Notes: a model not told the origin generated them from the sequence alone. A stretch of DNA of 64,000 nucleotides from Bacillus thuringiensis (GCF_014932895.1 NZ_JACYOF010000009.1:103578-167577); one strand, 5' to 3'. Numbered from the stretch's first letter, positions 16,433 through 26,214 are shown. Numbers and translations: made by a program.

Positions 16433-16578
16433 TCACTCCTATTTTCAATGTAAAGTTCAACAAGAATTTCTTTAATTTAATAGCTTCTAGATAAAACCTC
16501 CCTTAGTACAAAAAATTTCATCGCATTTTTTGTACCAAAACAGTATATATTTAAACATAATCTATTAGGAGGTTGATT

Positions 16579-16737
16579 ATGAGTAATTATTTAAAAATAC
16601 AAGAAAGTGCTAAGCGTATAAATGAATTGAGTAAGCATCAAAGAATATTAGAGCGTGAAAAAAATATATTAAAAAGTGAGCTTTATAGATTATTGAAGGA
16701 AAATAAAAGATATAAAGAGAATGTCCAAGGCATATGA
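16579..16737 (+). CDS. Small coiled-coil protein, 52 aa
   Basis: ATG at 16579 with an ideal AGGAGG site eight bases upstream. The protein (MSNYLKIQESAKRINELSKH, then LEREKNILKSELYRLLKENK) has heptad-like hydrophobic spacing, so a short coiled coil is likely. An inverted repeat, AATGTCCAA / TTGGACATT (16720-16749), overlaps its stop and may terminate it. Function unknown. Confidence 0.55.
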   Translation: MSNYLKIQESAKRINELSKHQRILEREKNILKSELYRLLKENKRYKENVQGI

Positions 16738-16896
16738 GCATTGGACATTTAGTATCAGTTTTATTGGCAATTAGCAATTTATATACATTCCCTGTACTAT
16801 TTTTGAAATCCAATAGATATTTCAATCCGTGTACTTCCAATAAACTTCATTAAATTTAAAGCTGCAAAAAGCATAATTCCTTTTCAGTCGTTTTCT

Positions 16897-17094
16897 TTAT
16901 TTGTTAACTTTTTTTATTTTATTTACAAACAGACTTACGATGCCAATAACTATCAATAAATAACCAATTGGTAGTAAATAAAATGGTTCTACAAGAGTAC
17001 CGTCCGCTGCGACTTTAGATCCAATCATATTAAAGCTAACTAAACAACCCATCCCTAAGATAAAAGGTAGTAAAGATAAAATATATTTTTTCAT
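16897..17094 (-). CDS. DUF3955-like membrane protein, 65 aa
   Basis: MKKYILSLLPFILGMGCLVS, then NMIGSKVAADGTLVEPFYLL and PIGYLLIVIGIVSLFV: two membrane helices around a conserved GSxVxxDGTLVEPF loop, the signature I associate with DUF3955. GGAGG precedes the start. Role unknown. Confidence 0.7.
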   Translation of the reverse strand: MKKYILSLLPFILGMGCLVSFNMIGSKVAADGTLVEPFYLLPIGYLLIVIGIVSLFVNKIKKVNK

Positions 17095-17308
17095 TTCAAG
17101 TCCTCCGTTTGTAAACTTATTTAAGATTATAATTACTTTATAGTCAACATTTTAATCTTCTTATATAGTTTGTACTATTCAAATACATGACAAAGAGCTT
17201 ACAAATTCGTAAGATATGGACGAGAAACTCTAAGTGTATGAAGTGTTTATGTTACCCACATCGATCCAATTAACTCAAGGTATATTTTTATACATAATGG
17301 GGTTCTCC

Positions 17309-17475
17309 TTGAACTACCCCTACTTTCACTTCGTTTAGAAGTGGGGGCTTCCTAAGTAAAGAGTTCTATCGAACCCTAAATTTATTAAGCTAACCCTGCA
17401 GTCCTTGCGGTTAGAAGCCTTATCGCTTCATTCTTTAGATTGATACTTGCGTTAATATCCCTATCAATCTTCAAA
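17309..17475 (-). mobile_element. tnpB 3' relic with IS200/IS605 right end
   Basis: On the minus strand the frame to 17385 reads RDINASINLKNEAIRLL, the characteristic end of TnpB (OrfB) proteins, then a stop. The remaining right end holds a CACTTC/GAAGTG hairpin and finishes in GTAGTTCAA, the same terminus as the five TnpB-less elements in this window. Everything upstream of the last 29 or so codons is gone. This is the direct link between those elements and the IS200/IS605 family. Confidence 0.7.
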
Positions 17476-17543
17476 AATTATACGAGTAAACAACAAATAA
17501 GAATGATATGTGAGAAAGTCTAGGGAAAAGGAGTGGAAAAATC

Positions 17544-17750
17544 TTGATACATCAATATGAGTTAAACTTTTCAGTGATGTATAGAGGTAAAGTAACAGAC
17601 TCACAATCTACGATTATTCCAGCACGGTCATTAGAGGAAGCAAATGAAAAATTACTATCTGAAGTAAAGCGACGATTAGGGAAATGTAGTATAGAAATTA
17701 ATTCAAAAAGTTTATATCTTTCAGAAGATAGCCGATATACCATTAAATAA
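17544..17750 (+). CDS. Hypothetical protein, 68 aa
   Basis: Probable TTG start at 17544 with AAAGGAG ten bases upstream. The protein (MIHQYELNFSVMYRGKVTDS, ARSLEEANEKLLSEVKRRL) has a beta-beta-alpha pattern and no membrane segment. A strong terminator follows at once. Family not recognised. Confidence 0.5.
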   Translation: MIHQYELNFSVMYRGKVTDSQSTIIPARSLEEANEKLLSEVKRRLGKCSIEINSKSLYLSEDSRYTIK

Positions 17751-17759
17751 GATAATAAA

Positions 17760-17787
17760 AAGGTTCCCTTTTTGGGGAACTTTTTTA
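17760..17787 (+). terminator. Intrinsic terminator
   Basis: AAGGTTCCC and GGGAACTT around a short loop, followed by six T, just after the 68-aa gene. Confidence 0.8.
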
Positions 17788-18339
17788 TAGCAATCTCACA
17801 AAATAGAGGCATATATTGATTGATTCCTTTTATATTTATAGTATCAATTTGACTATTTCTACAGAATGGTCCTCATAACAAGAATCATTTTCGTCTTTTA
17901 ATAGATAAAAATTTGTTGTCTTCATGTTTTGTAACTGTACAAACAAAGTAATATCTATTCGAGGAGTACCTCTTAAATAGAATTTTCACATGAAATTTTT
18001 CAAATTTATATAGATTTATTTATGAGTTATTTGTATAGTTTAATTGCCTGTTATTTCTTTTAATTTATTTGTTTATATTATTTTTTTGAATGCTCCAGTA
18101 ATGGAGCCTTTTTTATGTAATAATTCATTTTCTGTACGTTAATAAGTTGATTCATATGAGCTTTACCTTCTTCAATTAAGGGTTCCGTCATATGCCCATC
18201 AACTTAATATTTTGGGGTATTCCCAAAACCTAAAAATGAGAATTATATACCTCTACAGTTATCTATAAGGATTTAGCTCATCTTCTTCATTTTAAGAATG
18301 TATTTCTTAATTTGATAGCGATGCGGTAGGTCCCTTCTT
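17788..18339. other. Intergenic stretch with terminator and IS231 end
   Basis: No gene seen. GCTCC/GGAGC followed by six T at 18091-18115 is a terminator without a visible upstream gene. ATGCCCATCAACTTAA at 18184-18199 is an IS231-type terminal repeat without a mate. Confidence 0.5.
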
Positions 18340-18432
18340 ATGAATGATTTAAAAGTATTTTGTGGGGAGCATAAAAATGTAGAAGAGACGATAGAAAAAC
18401 TACAAAAAATGACGAGTAAATTTAAAGTTTAA
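18340..18432 (+). other. 30-codon ORF, likely gene remnant
   Basis: ATG at 18340 encodes MNDLKVFCGEHKNVEETIEK and ten more residues; no ribosome site was found. It lies just downstream of an IS231-type end and is probably the surviving 3' end of a gene cut by that insertion. Confidence 0.3.
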
Positions 18433-18497
18433 TAACAGCTTACTTATTTTATATTTACCAAAGGCTGCGTATAAGAATTAGGGGAGTTAATAAAGAG

Positions 18498-20102
18498 ATG
18501 AAAAAAAGGAAAAAACTATGGGATTTATGGAAAACAATCACATTATTGGTGTGTACAGTTGTAATTTTTTCTTTACTTGTGACAGATATACTAATTAGTC
18601 ATAATGTAGAACGGGCAACGGAGGATAGCCAAGCAGAGAAAGCAAAAACGATTGCACGCATTGTTGCGAATGATTCAGCTGTAATCAATGGTTTAATAGG
18701 CAAAGAAGATACTTCTACAATCCAAACGTATACAAATAGGATATTAAAAAATACAGGTGTTCAATTTATTGTCGTTATGGACATGGACGGAATAAGAAAA
18801 TCTCACCCGGATCCACAAAAAATAGGTTATCATTTTATTGGAGGAGATGAGGGACCTGCATTGAAGGGACAGGAACATGTCTCACTGGCCAAAGGAACAT
18901 TAGGGCTTTCTATGCGAGTATTTGTACCTGTTTTTGCTGACACAGGTAAGCAACTTGGTGCTGTCGCTGTTGGGATTTCAGCTGATAATGTAAAAGAGAG
19001 TGTGAAAAAAATTAGACATATTATTTATGTCGGTGTTGGAGTTGGAATATTAGTTGGCATTATAGGGGCGATATTGCTAGCTAGACATATAAAGAAAAGT
19101 TTATTTGGTCTTGAACCGCATAGAATAGCAAAAATTCTTGAAGAAAGAAATGCGATGTTACTTTCGGTAAAAGAAGGTATTATTGCTGTAGATAAAGAGG
19201 CCAATGTCACTTTAATCAATAATGAGGCCAAACGATTATTAAAGAAAATCGGAATCACGGAAGATTTTATCGGTAAAGATGTTGCATTGTATACGCCGAA
19301 CTCGCGTATAAAAGAAGTGTTGAAAACAGGCGAGGCACAATTAAACGTAGAACAAAATATTTTTGGAATTACGATTGTTACAAACCGTGTTCCTGTATAC
19401 GTAAAAGGAGAAATAGTTGGCGTGATTGCAACATTTCGTGATAAAACAGAGATTAGAAAATTAGCAGAAGAATTAACTGGTATTAGGCTATATGCGGAAG
19501 CTTTACGGGCACAATCTCATGAATTTATGAATAAAATGCATGTCGTTTTAGGGCTTACACATATGAAACAGTATGAAGAATTACAGAAATATGTAAGTAG
19601 TATGGTATCAGAGCATCAATATGAAATTGGTGGGGTTATGAAAAGAATTAAAAGTCCAGTATTTGCTGGCTTTTTACTAGGTAAACTTAGCTATGCTAGA
19701 GAAAAAAATATAAAGTTAATTATAAGCGAAGATTCGGATTTACCAGATATATATGATGAGAGTATCACCCATGAGCTTATTACGATTGTTGGGAATTTAA
19801 TCAATAATGCATTAGACGCAGTAATGAGTTGTGAGAAGAAACAGGTTGAAATGCGAATACACTATGGAGATGCATTAACGATAACAGTACAAGATACAGG
19901 GAGTGGAATACCAGAAGATAAGCTTGATAAATTATTTGCAAAAGGTTATTCCACAAAGGGAGATAATCGCGGTTATGGCTTGTATCTTGTAAAGGAAAGC
20001 ACAGAGCGAATAAATGGAGAAATTCATATCCATTCATCGATAGGAAAGGGAACAACGATAACAATTGAAATACCTAATAGTAGGGATGAGAGGCAAATAT
20101 GA
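18498..20102 (+). CDS. CitA/DcuS-type sensor histidine kinase
   Basis: A 534-residue membrane kinase. TM1 about residues 12-32. An extracellular PAS-like sensor (QFIVVMDMDGIRKSHPDPQK, GYHFIGGDEG) ends at TM2, about 175-198. A cytoplasmic PAS domain follows (MLLSVKEGIIAVDKEANVTL). The phospho-His is in AQSHEFMNKMHVVLGL, and the ATPase domain has NLINNALDAV and DTGSGIPEDKLDKLFAKGYS. This is the family that senses citrate, malate or C4-dicarboxylates (CitA, DcuS, MalK). The downstream regulator overlaps by 4 bp. The usual carboxylate transporter is not next door. Confidence 0.9.
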   Translation: MKKRKKLWDLWKTITLLVCTVVIFSLLVTDILISHNVERATEDSQAEKAKTIARIVANDSAVINGLIGKEDTSTIQTYTNRILKNTGVQFIVVMDMDGIRKSHPDPQKIGYHFIGGDEGPALKGQEHVSLAKGTLGLSMRVFVPVFADTGKQLGAVAVGISADNVKESVKKIRHIIYVGVGVGILVGIIGAILLARHIKKSLFGLEPHRIAKILEERNAMLLSVKEGIIAVDKEANVTLINNEAKRLLKKIGITEDFIGKDVALYTPNSRIKEVLKTGEAQLNVEQNIFGITIVTNRVPVYVKGEIVGVIATFRDKTEIRKLAEELTGIRLYAEALRAQSHEFMNKMHVVLGLTHMKQYEELQKYVSSMVSEHQYEIGGVMKRIKSPVFAGFLLGKLSYAREKNIKLIISEDSDLPDIYDESITHELITIVGNLINNALDAVMSCEKKQVEMRIHYGDALTITVQDTGSGIPEDKLDKLFAKGYSTKGDNRGYGLYLVKESTERINGEIHIHSSIGKGTTITIEIPNSRDERQI

Positions 20103-20806
20103 TTAAAGTATTAATTGTAGAAGATGATCCGATGGTGGCAATGTTAAATACACATTATTTAGAGCAAGTAGGGGGATTTGAACTTGTCCGTGCTGTGCAT
20201 TCAGTTAAAGAAGCAATAGAAGTATTAGAGAAATCACCAGTAGATTTAGTATTACTTGATATTTTTATGCCTGAAGAGACCGGGTTTGAGCTTTTAATGC
20301 ATATTCGACATCAAGAAAAAGAAATTGATATTATGATGATTTCGGCCGTACATGACATGGGGAGTATCAAAAAAGCATTACAATATGGCGTAGTAGATTA
20401 TTTAATTAAACCATTTACATTTGAACGATTTAAAGAGGCATTAACTATATATCGAGAAAAACTTACCTTTATGAAAGAACAACAAAAAATTAGTCAATCG
20501 GAATTAGATTCATTACTTTTACAAAAAGAAAAAAGAGAGTCTTTCGTTAAAAAAGAGCTTCCGAAAGGATTAACGAAACAAACATTGCAATTAATTTGGA
20601 AGAAAATCGAATTGCTTAATGGACAAGCATTTACAACTGATGAAATGGCGCAATTAGTAGGAGTTTCAAGAGTGTCTATTCGAAAATATGTAATGTTTTT
20701 GACTGAAATCGGAGTATTAGAGAATAAACTGGTGTATCAACATGCGGGAAGGCCTGTGAGCAAATTGAGATGTATTGATCAAAATAAATTAAGTATTTAC
20801 GTATAA
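20099..20806 (+). CDS. CitB/DcuR/MalR-type response regulator
   Basis: A 235-residue protein. Receiver domain with phosphoacceptor Asp in LVLLDIFMPEETG (about residue 54), Lys in YLIKPFTFERF, and a C-terminal helix-turn-helix (FTTDEMAQLVGVSRVSIRKY) after a coiled linker. The ATGA overlap with the kinase indicates translational coupling. Together they form a complete carboxylate-type two-component system; the target genes are not adjacent. Confidence 0.9.
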   Translation: MIKVLIVEDDPMVAMLNTHYLEQVGGFELVRAVHSVKEAIEVLEKSPVDLVLLDIFMPEETGFELLMHIRHQEKEIDIMMISAVHDMGSIKKALQYGVVDYLIKPFTFERFKEALTIYREKLTFMKEQQKISQSELDSLLLQKEKRESFVKKELPKGLTKQTLQLIWKKIELLNGQAFTTDEMAQLVGVSRVSIRKYVMFLTEIGVLENKLVYQHAGRPVSKLRCIDQNKLSIYV

Positions 20807-20807
20807 A

Positions 20808-20837
20808 CGACTTGTTATAAGTCGCTTATACTTTTTT
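20808..20837 (+). terminator. Terminator of the two-component operon
   Basis: CGACTT and AAGTCG around a 5-nt loop, then CTTATACTTTTTT. A very similar hairpin and tail (GAGCGACTTATAAGAAGTCG) recurs at 26263-26300 without a matching gene. Confidence 0.7.
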
Positions 20838-20979
20838 AAATTTTAAAAAAGTATATTGTTTCCATTCTTAAGTTTAGGGGAGTCACAGGGTTAAGGAAAA
20901 ATCTAAAATCGTTATTGCCATATACATTTTCATTTGTAATTTTTTTGTTACCTTTAAATAAATTAGCTATATGTTAAAA

Positions 20980-21055
20980 TGTTTATATTCCTCCTAATCA
21001 ATTCATGTGATTAGGCGTGCCCTATAAAGAGCCCTTATCTCCTAAGGGCTCTTTT
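20980..21055 (+). ncRNA. Candidate small RNA of about 75 nt
   Basis: A possible promoter (TTGTTA at 20945, 17-bp spacer, TATATG at 20968) is followed by a first hairpin, CCTAATCA/TGATTAGG (20992-21014), and then a strong terminator, AAAGAGCCCTTA/TAAGGGCTCTTTT (21026-21055). No reading frame with a ribosome site lies between. The promoter-hairpin-terminator arrangement suggests a short stable transcript; the same structure could also be the remnant of a regulated leader. Confidence 0.45.
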
Positions 21056-21845
21056 CATTTTTCTACCCTATAAAGCAAGTTGAAATTCTATGATAAAACT
21101 TTTTATGCTTGCATATCCACAAATCATCATCTTCAACATCAAATGCTTTGAAATCTCTCTTTAGGATATTAGGTACTATTCCCCAAAATATGTAAGGTAT
21201 TTAGCGATTCTTACCAATGTTTATAGCTATGTATTTTTTAAACAATTAAAATTGATTAACTATCTGTTTTTCGGTATTTATTCTTACAAAGGGCAAAGGT
21301 AAGTATTCATTAGTTCTTCGCCAAGATTCCCTAAATACAAAATATATTTATAGGGAATCCTGTAGAACCTTGCTATAACGATAATAAGGAAATACAGTCA
21401 ATATATCTTAGCTATATGCTTGCAGCGCATCTGTACGATTAGCCAAAACAAAATAATAATTTCAAAATATTTTTACCATTCATTCCGAAAAAGTTACGCG
21501 ACTTTTCTGAGCAAATACTAATAAACTTCAAGGTAAATTTTGTACATCAGATTCAATTCATGAATCTGATGTATTACCTAAACTTCGCCAACCAATTGGT
21601 AACCTTCTAAACTAGAGCGTACTAATCACACATCTTTTCTGGAGTTTCATTCCCCCTATATTTACATAAATTAATCCCTATGAGTATTCGTCCATTATCT
21701 GTAGAATTGTTTAAAAATCCTCCAACGATAACTATATGTTCAACTAAGTAATTATTTCATATTATGTAGTATATTTATCAATTTGTAGTTATTATAAATT
21801 GATAATTACTAAAAGTAAATGTTTTGTCGAGAAATGTCATTAAAA
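21056..21845. other. Gene-poor stretch
   Basis: About 800 bp with no convincing coding sequence on either strand. It holds isolated hairpins: GATTCCCT/AGGGAATC (21329-21358) and TACATCAGATTC/GAATCTGATGTA (21540-21572). Probably decayed mobile DNA. Confidence 0.45.
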
Positions 21846-21900
21846 ATACAATATCAATTATCTTTTTATAAAAATTACAAAAAGATAATTGATATTGTAT
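21846..21900. repeat. Perfect 22-bp inverted repeat
   Basis: Arms 21846-21867 and 21879-21900 (ATACAATATCAATTATC and its complement) around an 11-nt loop. A further half-copy (AATTGATAATTA) lies at about 21797. It sits next to a Tn4430-type end. Confidence 0.8.
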
Positions 21901-21933
21901 GAAGATTATATTAATATCATTCGAGAATATAAT

Positions 21934-21970
21934 AGGTACCGCCCGTATTTTTGAAAAAAACACGCTAGAA
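21934..21970 (+). mobile_element. Tn4430-like terminal repeat (degenerate)
   Basis: AGGTACCGCCCGTATTTTTG then AAAAAAACACGCTAG, similar to the end at 10688-10725 and in the same orientation. A 74-codon frame (21899-22123) runs through it; that frame is probably chance or a chimeric remnant. Confidence 0.55.
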
Positions 21971-22299
21971 AAAAAGATAGCAAAATGGAGCGAATTACGT
22001 TTTAAATCCATTCCAATATTCATGATTCTTTCGAATGGAATTATTGATATTCCAACGAAAAGGCAGGACCAGAATTCGCAATGGAAATTACAAAACAAGT
22101 ACTTAATGAAACTACTAGATTAACATAGGTGAGAAGGAGAACGACTTTTTAGAATATATCATCACTAGCCATTTGGAAAAGGCATAACCTTCTTACCAGG
22201 CTTCTCAAATCATGTTAGCGTGTAAAGAATCGATGTATGCTCTTTGTTTTTATCCTTTCTGGATCGTATATGAGAGCAGTAGAAAGGTGAGATAACAAA

Positions 22300-22581
22300 A
22301 TGAGTTTAATCAATCCACATTATTTGCTTGTTGGCGGATGTTCGAAAAATAAAGTGTTACAGGCACATAAAAAAGCGAAAGAAATATTTAATCCGACGGA
22401 TCGAATGAATAAATTAGTAAGTCAATTGAGAAACGCTTCCTTTTTTGTACTTTATGACAGCAGCCATCACAAATGGAAAAATGAAGAGGAATATATGAAA
22501 GCCAAAATGTCCTATATTCATTACCTTGTAGAGTCTGATATTCAGTTTGTAGAAATGACAACACAAGAATTTATTTTTTGA
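22300..22581 (+). CDS. Hypothetical protein, 93 aa
   Basis: Starts MSLINPHYLLVGGCSKNKVL with an AGAAAGGTGAG site. It is soluble, with a Cys near residue 14 and a C-terminal helix. It ends 34 bp before the response regulator at 22616 on the same strand and is probably co-transcribed with it. Family not recognised. Confidence 0.6.
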   Translation: MSLINPHYLLVGGCSKNKVLQAHKKAKEIFNPTDRMNKLVSQLRNASFFVLYDSSHHKWKNEEEYMKAKMSYIHYLVESDIQFVEMTTQEFIF

Positions 22582-22615
22582 AAACATGCATCAACAAGAG
22601 TAAGGAGCGGTGAGT

Positions 22616-23311
22616 ATGACAACAATTTTAGTATTAGAAGATGAGATAACAATTCGTAGTTTTATTACATTGAATATGAAGCGTGCTGGTTTCAATGTTT
22701 TAGAAACCGATACAGGTGAAAAAGCTCTTGAGCTTTTAGAACATCATAATGTTGATATTGTAATACTTGAGGTTATGTTACCAGGAATAGATGGTTTTCG
22801 GTTATGCAAAAGAATACGAAAAAACAATGAAAAGATTGGTATTATTATATTAACGGCACGTGTTCAAGAGAAAGATCAGGTACACGGTTTGACAATTGGA
22901 GCAGATGATTATATTAAAAAGCCATTTAGTATAATTGAATTAGTAGCGCGTGTGCAATCATTATTAAGAAGAGTTAAACAAAATAAAAAGGATATAAAAT
23001 CGATTCATTCGGGACCATTTCAATTAAATCTTATACAGGAAAAATTATATAGGGATGAGATAGTAATTGATTTAACCCCAACAGAGCATATTATTTTACG
23101 ATATTTAATGGAAAATTCCATAAAACCAATTTCGCGTCATGAACTCTTATATAAAATATGGGGTATAAGCTGCATAGGTAACACAAAAGTAATAGATGTG
23201 AATATTAGTCGTCTTCGCCAGAAAATCGAACCTAGTCCTTCTAATCCTCAGTTTCTCCTTACAGTACGGGGGAAAGGATATAGATGGAACGGAAGTAAAC
23301 ATTGCAATTAA
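22616..23311 (+). CDS. Orphan OmpR-family response regulator, phosphoacceptor Asp replaced by Glu
   Basis: ATG 22616 is preferred (AAGGAG eight bases upstream) over GTG 22610. The 231-residue protein has an acidic pocket (VLEDE), Thr in IILTARV, Lys in YIKKPFS and a winged-helix domain with HIILRYLMENS, DVNISRLRQKIE and LTVRGKGYRW. The phosphorylation motif reads DIVILEVMLPG: residue 52, Asp in the family, is Glu. No histidine kinase is adjacent. Glu at this position can mimic the phosphorylated state or abolish phosphorylation, so this regulator may act constitutively. Confidence 0.85.
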   Translation: MTTILVLEDEITIRSFITLNMKRAGFNVLETDTGEKALELLEHHNVDIVILEVMLPGIDGFRLCKRIRKNNEKIGIIILTARVQEKDQVHGLTIGADDYIKKPFSIIELVARVQSLLRRVKQNKKDIKSIHSGPFQLNLIQEKLYRDEIVIDLTPTEHIILRYLMENSIKPISRHELLYKIWGISCIGNTKVIDVNISRLRQKIEPSPSNPQFLLTVRGKGYRWNGSKHCN

Positions 23312-23472
23312 TTTGAATTCTTGAAAGATTTTTTCGCATCTATAAGATTTCAAAACATCAATTTGCAAGTCTAAATTTTGATCAATTGTAGATACTCAAA
23401 CATATCCAACCTTCACTCTTTTTTCTCCCCTTTTGTTCAATAACTTAATTCCAGATATTTATCTGAATATAG

Positions 23473-23863
23473 TTGAACAACTCATCACTTACCGTCCTTA
23501 CGGACTGTTTGAAGTGGGAGATTCCTGCGAACACCGATGTAACCATCGGTTATCTTAGCAGGCTCTACCCGTAGCCCCTACGGTGAAAACATAAGTATCT
23601 TGTACGTTGACTCACCACACTACCTACTTTAGCTTGGTTTTCGCAACTTCGGCAAGCGTGGGGCGATAGAACGTTGAAGATTTTACGGTTGCAACGTTTT
23701 TCTGCAACCAACCTCATATCTTCATTTTTCGAAGAGCAATCTGTACAAGTAAATGATAGCAAACATGTTGGCTTATGCCAACCGACATTCATCTCCCACC
23801 TAAAATTGGTGCTTCACACCCTCACATTTTTGAGGAAGGAGCCTTCTATCGGAAAACGATAAA
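23473..23863 (-). mobile_element. TnpB-less IS200/IS605-like element, copy 2
   Basis: About 97% identical by eye to copy 1 (15569-15958), same orientation. The stem-loops are kept; the CCGTAG hairpin loop is GGG instead of GGA. The inner reading frame (23565-23792) is open, again with CTDC and CRSC. The terminus is changed to GAGTTGTTCAA. Confidence 0.7.
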
Positions 23864-24089
23864 TTTATAAGGTTTTTGAACACAAAAAAAGGGGAAATTC
23901 TATAATATTTTGTTGCATATTAACGTGTCTAGAAACATACCAATTTTCTGCACACATAAAAAGAAGATTACATTTTCACACCAAAACGAAATTATCATCC
24001 GTTAAAAGTAGTAATATAGAGAATTACTTTCGAATACTCATCAGAAATACATAGCTAAGAGTAGTTTACATCATTTCATTTAGATATAT

Positions 24090-24400
24090 GGGTTTCAATT
24101 AAATTATATCAATAACATTAAAATTATATTGAATTATTTTTAAAGGTTACAATAATTATCTTTTATCTTATATATCAATTTATAATTGTTACAACTACTT
24201 GAATGAAATGTAATAGAAATTTTGTCGATATAATTATTTGGCTGCGAAAATTTTTATACTATTATATAACGGATTTGTTTGTTACTATTCTGTAACTTAC
24301 ATACTTAAAAACTAGATGCTTTAATAAAGGTGTAAATGGTGTGACCATTAAGAAAGGAGAAGATAGTACCAATAAAACTTTAGTAAAGCAATAAGCTGGT
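24090..24400 (+). promoter_or_regulatory. PlcR-type leader, copy B (no box left)
   Basis: Shares the leader blocks (AATTAAATTATAT, GCTTTAATAAAGGTGTAAAT, AAGAAAGGAGAAGA) with copies A, C, D and E. The sequence where the PlcR box should be (near 24080) is deleted or degenerate. The embedded frame starts with GTG at 24341 and reads VTIKKGEDSTNKTLVKQ, then stops. It precedes the gene at 24811 with about 400 bp of unrelated sequence in between. Confidence 0.6.
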
Positions 24401-24760
24401 AAGCTGATCACTGAGAAAGTAATCAGTGGTTTCCCCGTTCCTGATTCTATTAATGAGAGTTTGGACTACATGTAGGGATGAAATACCTACTTGAATACGC
24501 ATTCCGTCAGAAGATGAAAGGATTACATCCCGCCCAATAAGAAGCTAAGTTCAGTTGATGTTGAAAGTTAACCAGAATGGCTCTCTCCCTATTCATGGAG
24601 TCCTCATATAAACGCTTCTGTTGTGAGGTACACATTTGTCTGTATGTGACTCCCAGTATTGCTTCTGCAAAATGTTTAGAGAAGAACGTAGTTTTTATCT
24701 TTTTTCTAATGGAGTCTGGTTATTTATGATAAGGGCTTTATACAGCCAGTAAATTAAAAA
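24401..24760. other. Decayed sequence between leader B and the 24811 gene
   Basis: Contains a broken frame reading KLITEKVISGFPVPDSINES followed by stops (24395-24470) and no intact gene. Composition is more GC-rich than its surroundings, suggesting an inserted fragment of foreign origin. No family recognised. Confidence 0.4.
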
Positions 24761-24810
24761 ATTCGGTGTTCTTGAAACAGAAACACATACAGAAAGTGAG
24801 GAACAACATT

Positions 24811-26151
24811 ATGAATAAAAAAACTAAAAAAAGTGTACGGAAAATCCTCCCTGTTGGACTTGCAATGGGAGTCCTATTCAGTGGAATTCCACTAGCCACT
24901 CCCTCAACAGAGTATAAGGTGAAAGCAGATGTTGATACGTTCGCAACAATTGTTACAACATTCGGAAGTATCTATGACGCGTTTCTTAAAGAGCCATTTA
25001 CGGCATGGTTAGAGGAAATCAATGCAAAAACTAGCTATGATAATTTTTATGAAAACATTACTTACAAAGCTCCTATTTTTCAAAAAGGAGAATTTGGTAT
25101 TAGCGTGTTTGATTATTATAAAGATCAAAATTTTAGCAAGAAAATTAAGCTGGCTTATCCAAATGGACAAGTTGAATTTAAAACAATCAAGCATGGTGAG
25201 CAAATTCGTATTAAGGAAGCTGGTACAATAGTAGACTTAACTCCTGATGAACCGGAACTATCTAAACATGATCTTTTGTATATTACACAAAAACAACTAG
25301 ATGAAGGAAATACTGGTGTTTCACTTACGAATTTCAAAACTTATTATCTACAAAGTGACGATAGTGGTCGTAGAAATGAACTTGGATATAAATATTTACA
25401 AAAACAATTCCCAAATGCTTATCATAATGGTATCCGTGTTTGGGGTGTTGATGAGGATGAACTTTTCAAGAAACTACCAGCAGAAAAACAAACTCTAGGA
25501 ACAAGTACTTCAAAGACAGTAGGAAAAGATGTTCTTGAAAATTATGTTAATAATGACTCTAATGCCCGTTCAGATTTTGATGATCGATTAATAAATATAT
25601 ATGCAGAGACTAACCTGACTCTAGAAGCATCTGTGGTAATAGGTTCTGCTGGTTTACCTAATCATGAAATTCAGCAAATTACCCCGATTAAAAAAGGAAG
25701 CAATAAAGTATTGATAAAATCAGGTCCGAGGTATCTTACAGGGAAAGAAGACTTTCCGCTTCTATATTCACATTTGATTGGCGATAGCCAAGCATTGGAA
25801 CTTGTCCAAATCGAAAATAATACTAGCAATGAAATGCAATTCTATTTGATAAACAAGGATGGAGCATATTTGACTCGTGCTCATAAGCACAATTTGGGAT
25901 TTACTACTGATAAGAACAATGCTGATAAAGTTCGTTTCATAGGAAAAACCAACAATGAAATTGACAATTGGTTAAAAGATTGGTATCCAGGTAAATAAAA
26001 TGAGAGAAAGTGGACTGAAGTAGGAAACGCGCTATACCCGGATGAAAAGGATCCTTCGAAATTGACTGCAACAGATTCTTCTGGAATCGGACAATTATTG
26101 AGCCGAATGCAGTGTATCATTTTAGGAATTGTATCCATGATAATTAAATAG
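24811..26151 (+). pseudogene. Truncated paralogue of the cell-wall-repeat protein (2894-5092)
   Basis: The start is MNKKTKKSVRKI at 24811 (GTGAGG upstream), with a signal peptide to about residue 35. The 395-residue frame parallels the 732-aa protein over its N-terminal domain: YENITYKAPIFQKGEFGISV, AGTIVDL, HDLLYITQKQLDEG, NEIDNWLKDWYPGK. It stops at TAA 25996 exactly where the paralogue has GAA (WYPGKENER versus WYPGK-stop-NER). The frame stays open beyond, with NERKWTEVGNALYPDEKDPSKL and TATDSSG, then ends at 26149 without any repeats. One nonsense change plus loss of the repeat array separates the two. The N-terminal domain alone could still be secreted. Confidence 0.75.
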
Positions 26152-26160
26152 TTTGCCAAT

Positions 26161-26195
26161 AAGAGGAGCTAAGATATATAGTCTAGCTCCTCTTG
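26161..26195 (+). terminator. Hairpin terminator
   Basis: AAGAGGAGCTA and TAGCTCCTCTT pair around a 13-nt loop just after the truncated paralogue. A similar hairpin occurs at 36512-36549. Confidence 0.65.
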
Positions 26196-26214
26196 CTAGT
26201 TAAATGCGTCTAAT

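Noticed and set aside
21899-22123. 74-codon frame next to a 22-bp palindrome
   Set aside because: Begins on the palindrome arm, runs through a Tn4430-type end, no ribosome site.
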